A stretch of 64,000 nt of DNA from Xanthomonas massiliensis (GTDB lineage Bacteria > Pseudomonadota > Gammaproteobacteria > Xanthomonadales > Xanthomonadaceae): NCBI RefSeq assembly GCF_900018785.1, contig NZ_FCOY01000007.1:1206001-1270000 (forward strand), read 5' to 3'. Below are positions 1 through 11,305 of the stretch, in pieces. Positions within the stretch are counted from its first letter, which is position 1. Each line of letters starts with the position of its first letter. A program made the translations under genes and the position numbers. The notes below the pieces were generated by a model. It saw only the letters and a program-made list of their open reading frames with translations. It had not been told where the DNA came from and made no database searches.

Positions 1-240
1 TGCGCTTTGTGGGTAGGCCGCCACGGGCGCGGCGACGATCGGGAGCGGCGATTGCGGGTTGGCGGCGCCTCAGGCCGGGAATCCGGACTGGTGGAATTGC
101 CGAAGCCCTCCCGCTCGCCTCCACGTGCGGGCCGCGACGCGCCTCGCGCGCCCGGCAGCGGCGATGCAACGATGCCTGACGTGCGGTGCCGCGCCCTGCA
201 TGCGGTTTCCGCCACCGCGCCGACGTGCTGCAATCTGCGG
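1..240. other. non-coding sequence upstream of mnmE
   Basis: I see no convincing gene here. Open frames run through this stretch in both directions but have no recognisable protein content. The mnmE reading frame stays open upstream of its real start, but that extension does not resemble the family's N-terminus. Confidence 0.5.
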
Positions 241-1584
241 ATGACCGAATTCTCCACCGACACCATCGTCGCCATCACCACCGCCGCGGGTGCCGGCGGC
301 GTGGGCATCGTGCGCCTGTCCGGGCCGCGCGCGCATGCCATCGCCACCACCATCGGCGGGCGCACGTTGCGCCCGCGCCATGCCCACTACCTGCGCTTCG
401 CCGACGCGCGCGGGCAGGCGATCGACGACGGCATCGCGCTGTGGTTTGCCGCGCCGCACAGCTTCACCGGCGAGGACGTGGTGGAACTGCAGGCGCACGG
501 CAGCCCGGTGGCGCTGCAACTGCTGGTGGCGCGCTGCCGCGAGCTGGGCGCGCGGCAGGCGCGGCCCGGTGAGTTCAGCGAGCGCGCCTTCCTCAACGGC
601 AAGCTCGACCTGGCCCAGGCCGAAGCGATCGCCGACCTGATCGCCGCCGGCGACATCCGCGCCGCGCGCGCCGCCCGGCGCTCGCTCGACGGCGTGTTCT
701 CGCAGCGCGTGGAAGAGGTCGGCGAACGCATCACCGTGCTGCGCATCCACGTCGAGGCGGCGATCGACTTCGCCGACGAATCGCTGGACACGCTCGGCGG
801 CGAGCAGGTGCGCGCCGGCCTGGCGCAGGTGCGCGAAGCGCTGGCGCAGCTGCTGCGCGAGGCCGAGCGCGGCCGGCGCCTGCGCGACGGCGTGCGCGCG
901 GTGCTGGTGGGTCCGCCCAACGCCGGCAAGAGCTCGCTGCTCAACGCGCTGGCCGGCAGCGAGCGCGCCATCGTCACCGATGTCGCCGGCACCACCCGCG
1001 ACACCCTGCGCGAGACCGTGCGCAGCGACGGCGTGGAACTGGAACTGGTCGACACCGCCGGCCTGCGCGAAGGCGGCGACGCCATCGAGCGCGAGGGCAT
1101 GCGTCGCGCCCGCGCCGAGCTGCAGCGCGCCGACCTGGCGCTGGTGGTGCTGGACGCGCGCGATCCGGCTGCCGGCCTGGCCGTCCTCGACGACGCGCTG
1201 GCGCAGGTACCGCGCTGGCTGCTGATCCACAACAAGAGCGACCTGCTGCCGCAGTGGCCGGCAGCGGACGACGAAGCGATCCATGTCTCGGCGGTGACCG
1301 GGCAGGGACTGGAGCAGCTGCACCGGCGGCTTCGCGCGGTGGTCGAAGGCGATGCGGGCGAGGGCAGCGAAGGCGAGTTCACCGCGCGCGCGCGTCACGT
1401 CGAGGCCTTGCTGCAGGCGGGCGCACACCTTGAAGCCGCCGCTGCCGAACTGGACCACGAACGCCTGGAACTGGCGGCCGAGGAACTGCGCCTGGCGCAC
1501 GAGGCGCTGGGCGGGATCACCGGGCGCATCAGTGCCGATGAGTTGCTGGGGAAGATCTTTTCGAGCTTCTGCATCGGGAAGTGA
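241..1584 (+). CDS. mnmE: tRNA modification GTPase MnmE (TrmE/ThdF)
   Basis: MnmE works with MnmG to install the 5-(carboxymethylamino)methyl group on wobble uridine 34 of certain tRNAs. The product is 447 residues, the usual length. The start at 241 gives the typical N-terminus ([12 protein letters not shown]). The N-terminal tetrahydrofolate-binding domain is followed by an inserted G domain: P-loop GPPNAGKS at about 224-231, then the G2 motif AGTTRDT, the G3 motif DTAGL and NKSD. The protein ends in the invariant FCIGK, whose cysteine is catalytic. The reading frame is open further upstream, but that extension lacks family similarity. The conserved 3' end of this gene is a known integration site for islands such as SGI1, and an integrase follows about 190 bp downstream. 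Confidence 0.97.
   Translation: MTEFSTDTIVAITTAAGAGGVGIVRLSGPRAHAIATTIGGRTLRPRHAHYLRFADARGQAIDDGIALWFAAPHSFTGEDVVELQAHGSPVALQLLVARCRELGARQARPGEFSERAFLNGKLDLAQAEAIADLIAAGDIRAARAARRSLDGVFSQRVEEVGERITVLRIHVEAAIDFADESLDTLGGEQVRAGLAQVREALAQLLREAERGRRLRDGVRAVLVGPPNAGKSSLLNALAGSERAIVTDVAGTTRDTLRETVRSDGVELELVDTAGLREGGDAIEREGMRRARAELQRADLALVVLDARDPAAGLAVLDDALAQVPRWLLIHNKSDLLPQWPAADDEAIHVSAVTGQGLEQLHRRLRAVVEGDAGEGSEGEFTARARHVEALLQAGAHLEAAAAELDHERLELAAEELRLAHEALGGITGRISADELLGKIFSSFCIGK
1567..1584 (+). other. candidate attL core: last 18 bp of mnmE
   Basis: The last 18 bp of mnmE encode FCIGK plus stop. This is the same place where SGI1-family elements recombine (the 3' terminus of thdF/trmE). The adjacent P4-type integrase makes the site plausible as the left attachment core. 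No matching right copy was recognised in the window, so this is an inference from position and family knowledge. Confidence 0.35.
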
Positions 1585-1618
1585 GGTTGGGTTCATGGAC
1601 GTCCACTGAAGTCTGCTG

Positions 1619-1637
1619 ATGCGGCTGTAGGCCGCAT
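1619..1637. repeat. hairpin between mnmE and the integrase
   Basis: A perfect 7-bp stem (ATGCGGC pairing with GCCGCAT) with a 5-nt loop lies 35 bp after the mnmE stop. It is not followed directly by a T-run, although a T5 stretch lies about 15 nt downstream. It could be a weak terminator or a recombination arm site. Confidence 0.35.
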
Positions 1638-1768
1638 AAATAAAGGGATTTTTGTCTTATGAGTGATTCGGTGATACAGTCGAAGCCAATCGCTTTTATG
1701 TCCAAGTTTGGTTCCAAGTAGCTGGGTTTTTGTCTCTCATCCCCCTGCTTGGACATACGGAGGATGAG

Positions 1769-2974
1769 ATGGCACTGACCGACACCGCGCTCAAGGCACT
1801 CAAGCCCAGGGACAAAACCTATACGGTCACCGACGACCGCGGGCTGTATGTGGAAGTCTTCCCAACCGGGGGCGTCGTCTGGCGTTACCGCTACCGGCTG
1901 AACGGCAAGTACGAGAAGCTGACGCTGGGCAAGTACCCTGCGCTAACGCTGAAGAACGCTCGCCTGAAACGGGATGAGGCGGCCCAGCAAGTAGCGATGG
2001 GCGAATCGCCTGCAAAGAAGAAGCAGCAGGCCAAGATGGCCGGCGCAGAAGACGCCACGGTGGCCGACTTCGCCGAACGCTTCTTCAAGGACATCCAGTC
2101 ACGCGACCGCAAGAACGTGACCATGCCTCGCCGTTACCTGGAGAAGGACATCCTGCCGCACATCGGCAGTAAGCCGGTCAGGGATATCACCGCAGAGGAC
2201 GTGCGCGGTGTCATCTGGCGCAAGAAGGAACAAGGCTTCGACGCCGCCGCCGGCCAGGTACGCGGCCTGCTCAAGCGCATGTTCGACTACGCGCTGACCT
2301 GCGGCCTGATCCAGGCCAACCCGGTCATGGCCTTGCCGATGCGCCACGTCTACCGCGCTGCCGTCCGCGATCGGGCGCTGACGCCGGACGAAATCCGGCA
2401 GTTCCTGCGCGCCATGCAGACCTCCAACATCCGCCGCCAGTTCAAGATCGCCTTCCAGTTGATCCTGATGACGCTGGTGCGCAAGTCCGAGCTGATGTTG
2501 GCGCAGTGGAAAGACGTACATCTGGACGAAGGCGAATGGCACATCCCGGTCGAGAACTCCAAGACCGGCAAGCCGCACATCGTCTACCTGTCCACCCAGG
2601 CGCAAACCCTGTTCAAGGAACTCAAGCCGCTGGCCAGCAGCAGCGACTGGGTGTTGCCGGGGCGTGGCACTCTGGCCAAGCCCTTCGCCAACAATGCGCT
2701 GAACCAGGCGCTGAAGGTGTCCTTGCAGGGGCAGGAGATTCCCGCCTTCACCATCCACGACCTGCGGCGCACCGCATCGACTCTGCTGCACGAACAGGGC
2801 TGGCCTTCGGATGTGATGGAAAAAGCGCTGAACCACACCATCGGCGGCGTACGCGGCGTCTACAACCGGGCCGAGTACGCCGAACAGCGGCGGGAGATGT
2901 TACAGGCGTGGTCGAACTACATCGATGGGCTGGCGCCGTCGGCCAATTTGGTGATCGGCGCCGCTTCGGCTTGA
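1769..2974 (+). CDS. P4-type tyrosine recombinase/integrase
   Basis: This is a site-specific recombinase that would integrate and excise the island. The 401-residue product has the DUF4102-type N-terminal arm-binding domain (about residues 5-90) and a C-terminal tyrosine-recombinase domain. The catalytic set is readable: Arg about 238, His330-x-x-Arg333 (HDLR), His about 356 and nucleophile Tyr about 365 (VYNRAEY). The start at 1769 is chosen because GGAGG lies 5 bp upstream and the protein then begins MALTDTALKAL, which is typical of the family; an in-frame ATG at 1730 lacks such support. The gene stands directly downstream of mnmE, pointing away from it. It appears intact. Confidence 0.93.
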   Translation: MALTDTALKALKPRDKTYTVTDDRGLYVEVFPTGGVVWRYRYRLNGKYEKLTLGKYPALTLKNARLKRDEAAQQVAMGESPAKKKQQAKMAGAEDATVADFAERFFKDIQSRDRKNVTMPRRYLEKDILPHIGSKPVRDITAEDVRGVIWRKKEQGFDAAAGQVRGLLKRMFDYALTCGLIQANPVMALPMRHVYRAAVRDRALTPDEIRQFLRAMQTSNIRRQFKIAFQLILMTLVRKSELMLAQWKDVHLDEGEWHIPVENSKTGKPHIVYLSTQAQTLFKELKPLASSSDWVLPGRGTLAKPFANNALNQALKVSLQGQEIPAFTIHDLRRTASTLLHEQGWPSDVMEKALNHTIGGVRGVYNRAEYAEQRREMLQAWSNYIDGLAPSANLVIGAASA

Positions 2975-3164
2975 GGGTGGCCTTTTCCTTTTCCGGGTAG
3001 GGCCGTTGACCCTTGGTGCCATTCCCCTTCGGCTTATTGCCCTTGCCTTTTCTTAACAGAAGTTGCCAAACCGTCGATCCACATGCGTTTAACACATGTG
3101 CTTTTCGTGCCGTGCAAAGCGCAGTACATTTGCGAGTAAATATGACTTGTCCAAAGGCCTTGCA

Positions 3165-3356
3165 ATGACGCGCTTGAAGGTTGAAACGCTCTCCATTCGG
3201 ACGTCGCCAAACGTCAAGCAACTGTTACGGGCCGCAGCGGAACGTGAACACCGCTCCGTGGCTTCGATGGTCGAGGTGTTGGTGCTCGAATACGCACGCA
3301 AGCATGGATTGCAGGAACCTGCGCAGGCTGGACGGCCCTCGGAGTCGTCAGCGTGA
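3165..3356 (+). CDS. small ribbon-helix-helix (CopG/Arc-like) protein
   Basis: The 63-residue product has the layout of a ribbon-helix-helix DNA-binding protein: a short beta strand with alternating residues (VETLSIRTSP) followed by two helices (NVKQLLRAAAEREHRSVASMVEVLVLEYARKH, about 16-47). Such proteins usually act as dimeric repressors or antitoxins. It is the first gene of the rightward array and ends 64 bp before the SNF2 helicase, so it may autoregulate the defence operon. A longer in-frame start at 3096 exists, but the extra residues do not fit the fold. The palindrome CACATGTG lies upstream at about 3093-3100 and could be an operator. Family and role are inferred from pattern only. 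Confidence 0.6.
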   Translation: MTRLKVETLSIRTSPNVKQLLRAAAEREHRSVASMVEVLVLEYARKHGLQEPAQAGRPSESSA

Positions 3357-3420
3357 TGGGGTGTTCGTTGACTTGTTCCCTGTGTCCCGTCCATTCACCC
3401 GAGCGTAGCGTAGAAACTTC

Positions 3421-6339
3421 ATGTCCCTGTCCCAGCCTCCCGCCCCTGGTTCCCGCGCTCTGATTCGCGACGAAGAATGGCTCGTCCAGCATGCCGATCA
3501 ATGTGCCCAGGGCGGCTGGCAACTGTCCTGCATCGGTGTGTCGGAAACCGTGCGCAATCGCCACGCCCTGTTCCTGACGGCGCTCGATGAGGTCACCTTG
3601 ATCGACCCGGCACAGACCGAACTGGTGTTTGACGACTCTCCCGGATTCATGGCCGCACGGCTGGCGATCGAAGCCCGCCTGCGCCAGTCCGCCGTGCAGG
3701 GCGATGCGCTGGTGCTGGGGCAGCAGGCCGTGATGGACGCCTTGCCCTTCCAGCTCGACCCCGCCCACCGGGTTTTGCAGCAGCTTCGCCCGCGCCTGCT
3801 CATCGCCGATACCGTCGGCCTGGGCAAGACGCTGGAAGCTGGCATCCTCACTGCCGAGCTGATCCGCCGCGGCCGTGCCCGGCGCATCCTTGTGGTCACC
3901 ACCAAAAGCATGATGCGCCAGTTCCAGCAGGAGTTCTGGAACCGCTTCACCATCGCCCTGACGCGCCTGGATTCGGCGGGCATCCAGCGCATCCGCCGGC
4001 AGATACCGGCCAACCACAACCCTTTCAGCTACTACGACCGCACCATCATCTCGGTCGATACGCTCAAGCGCGACAGCGAATACCGCCACTACTTGGAAAG
4101 CGCGTGGTGGGATCTCATCATCATCGACGAGGCTCACAACGTCTCCTACAAGGGCAATCGCACCCAGAGCAACCGTCTGGCCGACTTGCTGGCCCAACGC
4201 TCCGACGCGCTCATCCTGCTTACCGCCACGCCGCACAACGGCAAGAAGGAAAGCTTTGCCAGCCTGGTGCGCATGCTCGACCCCACCGTGCTGCCGCCCA
4301 GGGCCGACTACACCCGCAGCGACGTGGAACACCTGTTCATCCGCCGCTTCAAGAGCGACGTGCGCGAACAGATGAAGCAGGACTTCCCCGAGCGCCAGGT
4401 CTTCAAGCTGGCCGCCCAGGCCAGCGCTGCCGAGAACCTCGCCTTCGATACCCTGGCCGAACTCAGGCTCGCCAGCGATGGCAGCGGCGCGCGCGATGGT
4501 GCCATGCTGTTCCGCACCGTGCTGGAAAAGGCACTGTTCTCCTCGCCCGCCGCCTGCCTGCAAACGCTCAAGGAGCGTATCCGCCGCCTGGAAGCCCGTG
4601 ATGCAACGCATCCTGACCTGGCTTCGCTGCGCGACCTGCAAGCTCTTGTGCAGCAGATCGAACCCGCACAGTTCAGCAAGCTGCAACATCTCCTCGCCCA
4701 ACTTAAGGACGATCCACGTTGGCGCTGGGACGGCCGTGCCGCCGATGACCGCCTGGTGCTCTTCACCGAGCGCATCGAAACCCTGAAATTCCTGCAACAA
4801 CATCTGCCTGCCGCGCTGGACCTGAAGGCAGACGCCGTCGCCATCCTGCACGGCCAGTTGCCCGACCAGGACATCCAGCAGACGGTCGAGGACTTTGGCC
4901 GCAGCCATTCGCCGCTGCGCCTGCTCATCGCCTCCGATGTGGCCTCCGAAGGTCTGAACCTGCACTACCAGTCGCACCGGCTGATCCACTTCGACATCCC
5001 CTGGTCGCTGATGGTGTTCCAGCAGCGCAACGGCCGTGTGGACCGCTATGGCCAGACGCAAGCGCCCAAGATCGGCTACCTCTACACCCAGCCCCATAAC
5101 GAGCGCGTCCGTGGCGATCTGCGCTACCTGGAAATCCTTATCGAAAAGGACGAACAGGCCGCGAAGAACATTGGCGACCCCTCTGCCTTCATGGGCCTGT
5201 ACGACGAAGACGCCGAAACTTTGGAAGTGGCCAAGGCCATCGAAGGCAACACCACCGCCGAAGCTTTCGCCCAGCAACTGGCAGGCGGCGACGTCGATCC
5301 CTTCGAACTGCTCTGGGGCGACGCCGCCAACAGCGTGACGCCACCTGTGGGCAAACCTGTACCTTCCACCACGCCACCTCGCACCGCTACGTTGCCCAGC
5401 CTGTTCGCCGGCCACTATCACTACGCCCGCGACGGCCTGCGCTGGCTGCGCCAGCACCAGCCCGAGCAGCAACCCGCCGTACAGGCCGATGACGCCACCC
5501 GTACCCTCAGCTTCCAGCCGGGGCGTGACCTGACGCAGATTCTGGAGCGCGACCTCGCTCCGGAAATGTGGCCAACCGACAATACGTTTGCCCTCTGCGC
5601 CGACAAGCGCATGGTCGAGGCCGCCATCGCCCAATCCCGCGACGGCAGCGACTGGCCGCAACTGCACTATCTTTGGCCGCTGCATCCCATCGCCCAATGG
5701 CTGGACTACAAGCTGATGGCTGCCTTCGGCCGCCAGCGCGCCCCGCTGCTGCGCGTACCGCAAGGTCTGCAAGCGGGTGAAGCCATTATCCTCGTGCTGT
5801 CCCAGGTGCCCAACCGGCGTGGCCAGGCCATGCTGGCCGAATGGCTGGGCGTGCAGCTCGATGCGCGGGGCCAGGTGCAGGCCGTGCTGAGCCTGCCCGA
5901 TACCCTGCACCGCACCGGGTTGGACGGGGGCCAGAACCCGGCCCCGGCCAACGATGGCCACGCCCCCGACAGCCTCCTCTGGCAGCAAGCCCTGCCTGCC
6001 GTCATCCACGCCGCCGAAATGCATCTGCGCCCCATCAAGCAGGCATTCGATGCCGACTGCCGCCAGCGCCTGGACCAAGAACTAACCAAGCTGGCCACCC
6101 TGCGCGACAAGCACCTCGCGCAGATGGAACTGGAACTGGCCCAGGGCGGCATCGAACAAGTCCGCGCCGCCCAGCGCCAGCAACGTGAAAGCGCCACCGC
6201 CGACTTGTTCGGCCAGTACCAGCAATGGGTGCGCGACACGCTGCAACTGGACGACCGCGCCCAGTTCACCGTTGTTGCCGCCCTAGTTTCCCAACAGGAC
6301 GCAGCACGACAGGACGTGGCGCAAGGAGCGGCCCAATGA
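3421..6339 (+). CDS. SNF2-family helicase, DISARM DrmD-like
   Basis: A 972-residue superfamily 2 ATPase/translocase of the RapA/SNF2 type. Motifs are clear: Walker [10 protein letters not shown] (about 129-137), DEAH box (236-239), TATP (268-271), and the C-terminal helicase domain ending in motif [14 protein letters not shown] (about 534-545). After about residue 600 there is a long C-terminal region without recognised motifs. In class 1 DISARM systems a SNF2 helicase (DrmD) precedes the methylase DrmMI, and the same order is seen here: the next gene overlaps this one (ATGA) and is a large adenine methylase. Calling it DrmD-like rests on architecture and neighbours. A general defence-island SNF2 helicase is the alternative. 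Confidence 0.85.
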   Translation: MSLSQPPAPGSRALIRDEEWLVQHADQCAQGGWQLSCIGVSETVRNRHALFLTALDEVTLIDPAQTELVFDDSPGFMAARLAIEARLRQSAVQGDALVLGQQAVMDALPFQLDPAHRVLQQLRPRLLIADTVGLGKTLEAGILTAELIRRGRARRILVVTTKSMMRQFQQEFWNRFTIALTRLDSAGIQRIRRQIPANHNPFSYYDRTIISVDTLKRDSEYRHYLESAWWDLIIIDEAHNVSYKGNRTQSNRLADLLAQRSDALILLTATPHNGKKESFASLVRMLDPTVLPPRADYTRSDVEHLFIRRFKSDVREQMKQDFPERQVFKLAAQASAAENLAFDTLAELRLASDGSGARDGAMLFRTVLEKALFSSPAACLQTLKERIRRLEARDATHPDLASLRDLQALVQQIEPAQFSKLQHLLAQLKDDPRWRWDGRAADDRLVLFTERIETLKFLQQHLPAALDLKADAVAILHGQLPDQDIQQTVEDFGRSHSPLRLLIASDVASEGLNLHYQSHRLIHFDIPWSLMVFQQRNGRVDRYGQTQAPKIGYLYTQPHNERVRGDLRYLEILIEKDEQAAKNIGDPSAFMGLYDEDAETLEVAKAIEGNTTAEAFAQQLAGGDVDPFELLWGDAANSVTPPVGKPVPSTTPPRTATLPSLFAGHYHYARDGLRWLRQHQPEQQPAVQADDATRTLSFQPGRDLTQILERDLAPEMWPTDNTFALCADKRMVEAAIAQSRDGSDWPQLHYLWPLHPIAQWLDYKLMAAFGRQRAPLLRVPQGLQAGEAIILVLSQVPNRRGQAMLAEWLGVQLDARGQVQAVLSLPDTLHRTGLDGGQNPAPANDGHAPDSLLWQQALPAVIHAAEMHLRPIKQAFDADCRQRLDQELTKLATLRDKHLAQMELELAQGGIEQVRAAQRQQRESATADLFGQYQQWVRDTLQLDDRAQFTVVAALVSQQDAARQDVAQGAAQ
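6323..6328 (+). promoter_or_regulatory. ribosome binding site of the methyltransferase
   Basis: AAGGAG lies 7 bp before the ATG at 6336, inside the end of the helicase gene. It fixes the methyltransferase start in the ATGA overlap rather than at the in-frame upstream ATG at 6225. Confidence 0.7.
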
Positions 6340-9300
6340 GCTTCACCATCAATGGCCTGAGCAACGCCAACGAGTTCTACAGCCAGCACTACCTGGACGA
6401 CATCCTGGTCAAGGATCTCAAACCGCTGTTCGATCAGTGGAAGGAACAGGGCAGCAACAGCCCCGTCGCCCGCCTCAGAAGCGCCAGCGGTGCCAACGGC
6501 TATTTCCGTGACCGCGAGCGCTTCCTGGGTGAAAAACGCCCCGAAGCACGCGCACGCCTGCTGCACGAACTGGCCCAGCCGCTGCTGGCCGCGCTCGGCT
6601 ACGAATTGCAGCCGCATACCCTAGCCCTCGCCGACGCCGGCCGCGAAGGCGAATTGCCCTTGCTGGCGCTATACCGCGACAGCAAGGGCCACCCGTTGTT
6701 GGCCATCGCCACAGCGCTGGCCCTGCCAGGCGACGAAGACACCGCGCCGCTGCAACTGCTCCCGCGTGACGGCAAAGGCGCCAAGACCGGCCGTCACCAT
6801 GCAGACTGGGAGGAAACCCTTTCTCGCCGCCTGTTCGCCGACGACACCCCGCCCCGTTGGGTGCTGCTGGTTCACCACGAACAATGGCTGTTGATCGAAC
6901 GCAGCAAATGGGGCCGCAAGGCCCTGTTGCGCTTCGATCTGCCGGAGCTGTTCGGCCCCCGTGACGAACACAGCCTGCGCGCCTTCTGCGCCCTGCTGGG
7001 CAAACTGTCCGTCCTGCCAGCGGAAGGCGGCGCAGCCCTGCTCGACAGCCTGGACGACAGCTCCCACAAGCACGCCTTCGAGGTCTCCACCGACCTCAAG
7101 TACGCCCTGCGCGAGTGCATCGAACTGATCGCCAACGAGGCCATCCGCTACAAGCGCGAAGTCAGCAAGGAAAAGCTCTACGAGCGCACCGACACGGACC
7201 TAGCCGACCAGCTCAGCCGCGAAAGCCTGCGCTACATGTACCGGCTGCTGTTCCTGTTCTACATCGAGGCCCGCCCCGAACTTGGCTACGCCCCGATCCA
7301 GGCCGAAGCCTATCTGAAAGGCTACAGCGTCGAGCACCTGCGTGAGCTGGAACAGACCCCGCTCACCACCGACCAAGCCCGCAACGGCTTCTACTTCCAC
7401 GACAGCCTGCAGCAACTATTCGGCCTGATCTGGCAGGGCTTCCCGCGCCGCGATGCCGACAGTGGGCAGCAAGAACTGGGCACCGGCCTTGAGCCGGCAC
7501 CGGGCGACATCGTGCAAGGCATTGGCTTCACCATCGCCCCGCTGCAAGGCCATCTGTTCGACCCGGCCCGCACCAAACTGCTTAACAGTGTCAAGCTGCG
7601 CAACCATGTCTTGCAACGCGTCATCGAGTTGATGTCGCTCTCGCGTGGCAGCAGCGGCAAGAACGGTCGCCGTGGCCGCATCAGCTACGCCACCCTGGGC
7701 ATCAACCAGCTTGGTGCCGTGTACGAGGCGCTGCTTTCCTTCCGTGGCTTCTTCGCCGAAGAAGACCTGTATGAAGTGCGCCGCGACCCCAAGGCCCAAA
7801 AGGCTAGCCGCACCGAAGATGACGAAGGCGGGCTCCCCGATGACAGCGACGCCACGGAGGACGACGACACCCCGCCCGCCAGCGCCCGCGAAAAGCGCAA
7901 GGACGCCGAACTCGACCCGCTGGAAGCGGCCTATTTCGTGCCGGCCAGCGCCATCGGCCAGTACAGCGACGCTGAACGCCTGTTCGGCGGCGAGCCGCGC
8001 CTGTATCCCAAGGGCAGCTTCATCTACCGGCTGGCTGGGCGCGAGCGCGAAAAGTCCGCCAGCTACTACACCCCGGAAATCCTCACCCGCTGCCTGGTGG
8101 AGCACGCCCTGCGCGAAATCCTGCCCGGTAAATCCGCCGACGACATCCTGCGCCTGACCATCTGCGAGCCCGCCATGGGCAGCGCGGCCTTCCTGAACGA
8201 AGCCGTCAGCCAGTTGGCCGAAGCCTACTTGCAGGCCAAGCAGAAGGAACTGGGCCGGAGCATCCCGCATGACGACTACGCGGCGGAAAAACAGCGGGTC
8301 AAGATGTACATCGCCGACACCAACGTGTTCGGCGTCGATCTCAACCCCGTGGCGGTGGAACTGGCCGAAGTCTCGCTGTGGCTCAATGCCATCTTCAAGG
8401 GCGGCCATGTGCCCTGGTTCGGCCTGCAACTGGTGGCCGGCAATTCCCTGGTCGGCGCGCGGCGCGATGTCTTCAGCACCGCGCAACTGTCGCCCGGCCG
8501 GGGCGAGAAGGACATGCCCGAGCGCGACTGGCGCTGCGCCGTGCCGCGTGCCCTCGCGCTTTCGGAAACACCTGCCGCCACCGATATCTTCCACTTCCTG
8601 CTGCCCGCCGAGGGCATGGGCGCCGTCACCGACAAGGTGGTCAAGGCACTGGAACCCGCCGCCTTCGAACGCTTCAGGCAATGGCGCAAGACCTTCACCG
8701 CCCCGCTGGAACGCAGCGAAATCACCCGCGTGCAGGCCATCGCCCAGGCCGCCGAGGCCCTCTGGCAGCAGCATGCCCAGGAACTGGCCCGCGTGCGCCG
8801 CGCCACCAGCGACGAGCTGCACGTCTGGCCCAGCACCGACGCCAACCGTGCGCCCACCACCACCGCGCAGAAGGACGCCACCTTCCAGCGCGAAATGCTC
8901 AGCGAGGCGCAAAAAAACGCCAGCCCCTACCGCCGCCTGAAACTGGTCATGGATTTCTGGTGCGCCCTCTGGTTCTGGCCGCTGGACAAGGCGGACGACC
9001 TGCCCAGCCGCGAGGAATGGTGGTTCGTGCTGGAAACCGTGCTGCTGGGCAACGCCAGCCTGGCTGCCAACACCGGCGACCGCGACCTGTTCCCGGAAAC
9101 CATGCCGCAGACCGCGCTGGACTTCACCCCCGAGCGCGACCGCTACGGCCATGTGGACATCGAAGCGCTGGTCGACACCCTGCCGCAATTGCAAGTGGCC
9201 CGGCAGGTGGCCGCACGGCAGCGCTTCCTGCACTGGGAATTGGAGTTCGCCGACATCTTCCGGCAGCGTGGCGGCTTCGACGTCGTGCTGGGCAACCCGC

Positions 9301-11297
9301 CGTGGATCAAGGTGGAATGGAACGAGCAAAGCCTGCTGTCGGACTTCGACCCGCGCTTTGCCATCCGAAAGCTCCGTGCCAAGCAGACCGCCGACCAGCG
9401 CGAGGCTGTGTTCGCCGCCGTGCCCCAGGCCCGTGACGACTACCTGAGTGAGTGCGTGGCCACCGAAGGCATGGGCGAATTTCTCAACGCGGTGCAGAAC
9501 TATCCGTTGCTCAAGGGGCAGCAGAGCAACCTGTACAAAGGCTTCCTGCCGCTGGTGTGGCGCGTGGGCAGTGGCGTGCAGGCGCTGCTGCACCCGGAAG
9601 GGCCGTATGACGATCCGAAGGGCGGGGAGTTACGCGCGGCGATGTATGCGCGGTTGCGCAGCCACTTCCAGTTCCAGAACCAGTTGATGCTGTTCGAGAT
9701 TGGCCATCGTGTGAAATACAGCATCAATATCTACGGGCCGAAGCAGGCAACGCCACGGTTCCGGACGATGGCGAATCTGTTTCACCCGTCGACCATCAAG
9801 GCCAGCCTGGAGCATAGCGGCGCCGGGCCGACACCCGGCATCAAACACGATGGAGGGGGATGGGACTTCAGCGGACACCGCAATCGCGCGGTGGAAGTGA
9901 ATGAAGGCGTACTCGCCACCTTTGCCAAACTCTACGACGCCCCCGGCACGCCGCCCTTGCAGGCGCGCCTGCCCGCCGTGCACAGTCGAGAGCTGGTTTC
10001 GGTGCTGGAAAAATTCGCCCGCGTCCCGCGCCGTCTGGGCGATCTGAAGGACGATTACTTCACGCTGGAAATGTGGCACGAAACCGGCGCGCAGAAGGAC
10101 GGCACCATCCGCCGCGAAACCGGCTTCGTGAGCCGCCCCGAAGACTTCGTGCTCTCCGGCCCGCACTTCTACGTCGGCAACCCGCTCAGCAAAACTCCAC
10201 GAGCCATCTGCACCGAGAAGGGCCACTACGACACCCTCGACCTCGAAACCCTGCCCGACCACTACCTGCCACGCAGCAACTACCGCCCCGCGTGCAGCCC
10301 CGCCGAATACGCCCGCCGCGTGCCGCGTGTCAGTTGGGTGGAGGAAGGGGAAAGCGAGGCGAAGCCGGTGACAGCGTATTACCGTACTGTTACTCGCAGG
10401 ATGTTGAGCCAGTCAGGTGAAAGAACCCTTATTCCATGCCTGATTCCAAAGGGTACGGCACATATCAATCTTGCGTTTTCTCTTGTATCCCGTGATCAAG
10501 GTGGCAATGCGGCGTTGTCAGCAGCACTTGCCTCCATTCCGTATGATTTCTTTATAAAAACGACGGGGAAAGGTGATTTCCGCTGGGATCTCGCGCAGCA
10601 ATTGCCAATGTTGACAGCAAACAGCACGCAAATGGTAATAAGGTCCCTTGCCCTCAACTGCCTCACCACCCACTACGCCGACCTCTGGCAAACCTGCTGG
10701 CAGCCCGAATTCCGGCACGATCGTTGGGCCAGCGCCGATCCACGCCTGCCGCAGGACTTCTTCGCCAATCTCACCCCCGACTGGCAACGCCACAACGCCC
10801 TGCGCAGCGACTACGCCCGCCGCCAGGCCTTGGTGGAAATCGATGTCCTCGCCGCCCAGGCCCTGGGCCTGACGCTGGACGAACTGCTGACCATCTACCG
10901 CGTGCAGTTCCCCGTCATGCGCCAGTACGAGCGCGACACCTGGTTTGATGCCAACGGCCGTATCGTCTTCACCGCCAGCAAGGGCCTGGTCGGCGTCGGC
11001 CTGCCGCGCAAGGCCAACCGCAAGGACTCCGAATGCACCGTCGTTACCCCCGACGGCATCCGCCAGCCGCGCCGCCTCGGCTGGGAAGACCTTCAGCCCA
11101 AGCCCATGCCCGACGGCAGCCTGCACCCCCAGGTCCCCGACGGCACGGTGATCGAACGCCCCATCACCGACGCCACCCAACCCGGCGGCCCCATCGACCG
11201 CACGATCCGCTACACCGCGCCCTTCACCCTGGCGGATCGAGAAGCGGATTACCGGCTAGCATGGGAGCATTTCGTATCTTTACCGTTTTCTGAATGA
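6336..11297 (+). CDS. large Eco57I/PglX-type adenine-specific DNA methyltransferase (DrmMI-like)
   Basis: A 1653-residue protein that probably adds N6-methyl groups to adenine to mark self DNA. The SAM-binding motif I variant [10 protein letters not shown] is at about 610-619 and the catalytic motif IV NPPW at about 987-990, both in a central Eco57I-like methylase domain. A stretch near 568 ([16 protein letters not shown]) is also typical of PglX/Eco57I enzymes. The C-terminal third should hold the target-recognition region. The gene overlaps the SNF2 helicase by 4 bp and sits 8 bp before the ATPase gene. A patch at about 10376-10660 (residues about 1347-1440) is clearly poorer in GC than the rest, suggesting a recombined specificity segment. 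The enzyme could methylate only, or carry a nuclease activity that I cannot identify. Confidence 0.88.
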   Translation: MSFTINGLSNANEFYSQHYLDDILVKDLKPLFDQWKEQGSNSPVARLRSASGANGYFRDRERFLGEKRPEARARLLHELAQPLLAALGYELQPHTLALADAGREGELPLLALYRDSKGHPLLAIATALALPGDEDTAPLQLLPRDGKGAKTGRHHADWEETLSRRLFADDTPPRWVLLVHHEQWLLIERSKWGRKALLRFDLPELFGPRDEHSLRAFCALLGKLSVLPAEGGAALLDSLDDSSHKHAFEVSTDLKYALRECIELIANEAIRYKREVSKEKLYERTDTDLADQLSRESLRYMYRLLFLFYIEARPELGYAPIQAEAYLKGYSVEHLRELEQTPLTTDQARNGFYFHDSLQQLFGLIWQGFPRRDADSGQQELGTGLEPAPGDIVQGIGFTIAPLQGHLFDPARTKLLNSVKLRNHVLQRVIELMSLSRGSSGKNGRRGRISYATLGINQLGAVYEALLSFRGFFAEEDLYEVRRDPKAQKASRTEDDEGGLPDDSDATEDDDTPPASAREKRKDAELDPLEAAYFVPASAIGQYSDAERLFGGEPRLYPKGSFIYRLAGREREKSASYYTPEILTRCLVEHALREILPGKSADDILRLTICEPAMGSAAFLNEAVSQLAEAYLQAKQKELGRSIPHDDYAAEKQRVKMYIADTNVFGVDLNPVAVELAEVSLWLNAIFKGGHVPWFGLQLVAGNSLVGARRDVFSTAQLSPGRGEKDMPERDWRCAVPRALALSETPAATDIFHFLLPAEGMGAVTDKVVKALEPAAFERFRQWRKTFTAPLERSEITRVQAIAQAAEALWQQHAQELARVRRATSDELHVWPSTDANRAPTTTAQKDATFQREMLSEAQKNASPYRRLKLVMDFWCALWFWPLDKADDLPSREEWWFVLETVLLGNASLAANTGDRDLFPETMPQTALDFTPERDRYGHVDIEALVDTLPQLQVARQVAARQRFLHWELEFADIFRQRGGFDVVLGNPPWIKVEWNEQSLLSDFDPRFAIRKLRAKQTADQREAVFAAVPQARDDYLSECVATEGMGEFLNAVQNYPLLKGQQSNLYKGFLPLVWRVGSGVQALLHPEGPYDDPKGGELRAAMYARLRSHFQFQNQLMLFEIGHRVKYSINIYGPKQATPRFRTMANLFHPSTIKASLEHSGAGPTPGIKHDGGGWDFSGHRNRAVEVNEGVLATFAKLYDAPGTPPLQARLPAVHSRELVSVLEKFARVPRRLGDLKDDYFTLEMWHETGAQKDGTIRRETGFVSRPEDFVLSGPHFYVGNPLSKTPRAICTEKGHYDTLDLETLPDHYLPRSNYRPACSPAEYARRVPRVSWVEEGESEAKPVTAYYRTVTRRMLSQSGERTLIPCLIPKGTAHINLAFSLVSRDQGGNAALSAALASIPYDFFIKTTGKGDFRWDLAQQLPMLTANSTQMVIRSLALNCLTTHYADLWQTCWQPEFRHDRWASADPRLPQDFFANLTPDWQRHNALRSDYARRQALVEIDVLAAQALGLTLDELLTIYRVQFPVMRQYERDTWFDANGRIVFTASKGLVGVGLPRKANRKDSECTVVTPDGIRQPRRLGWEDLQPKPMPDGSLHPQVPDGTVIERPITDATQPGGPIDRTIRYTAPFTLADREADYRLAWEHFVSLPFSE

Positions 11298-11305
11298 GGT
11301 ACACC

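Noticed and set aside
70..1596. Long minus-strand open frame opposite mnmE
   Set aside because: It mirrors a clearly functional gene; its translation is low-complexity and has no family features. Such frames are expected in GC-rich DNA.
3214..6078. 954-codon minus-strand open frame opposite the SNF2 helicase
   Set aside because: The plus strand carries a full set of helicase motifs; the antisense frame shows no domain and no start signal.
7416..9593. Long minus-strand frame opposite the methylase
   Set aside because: It is a shadow of the methylase codon pattern with no recognisable protein.
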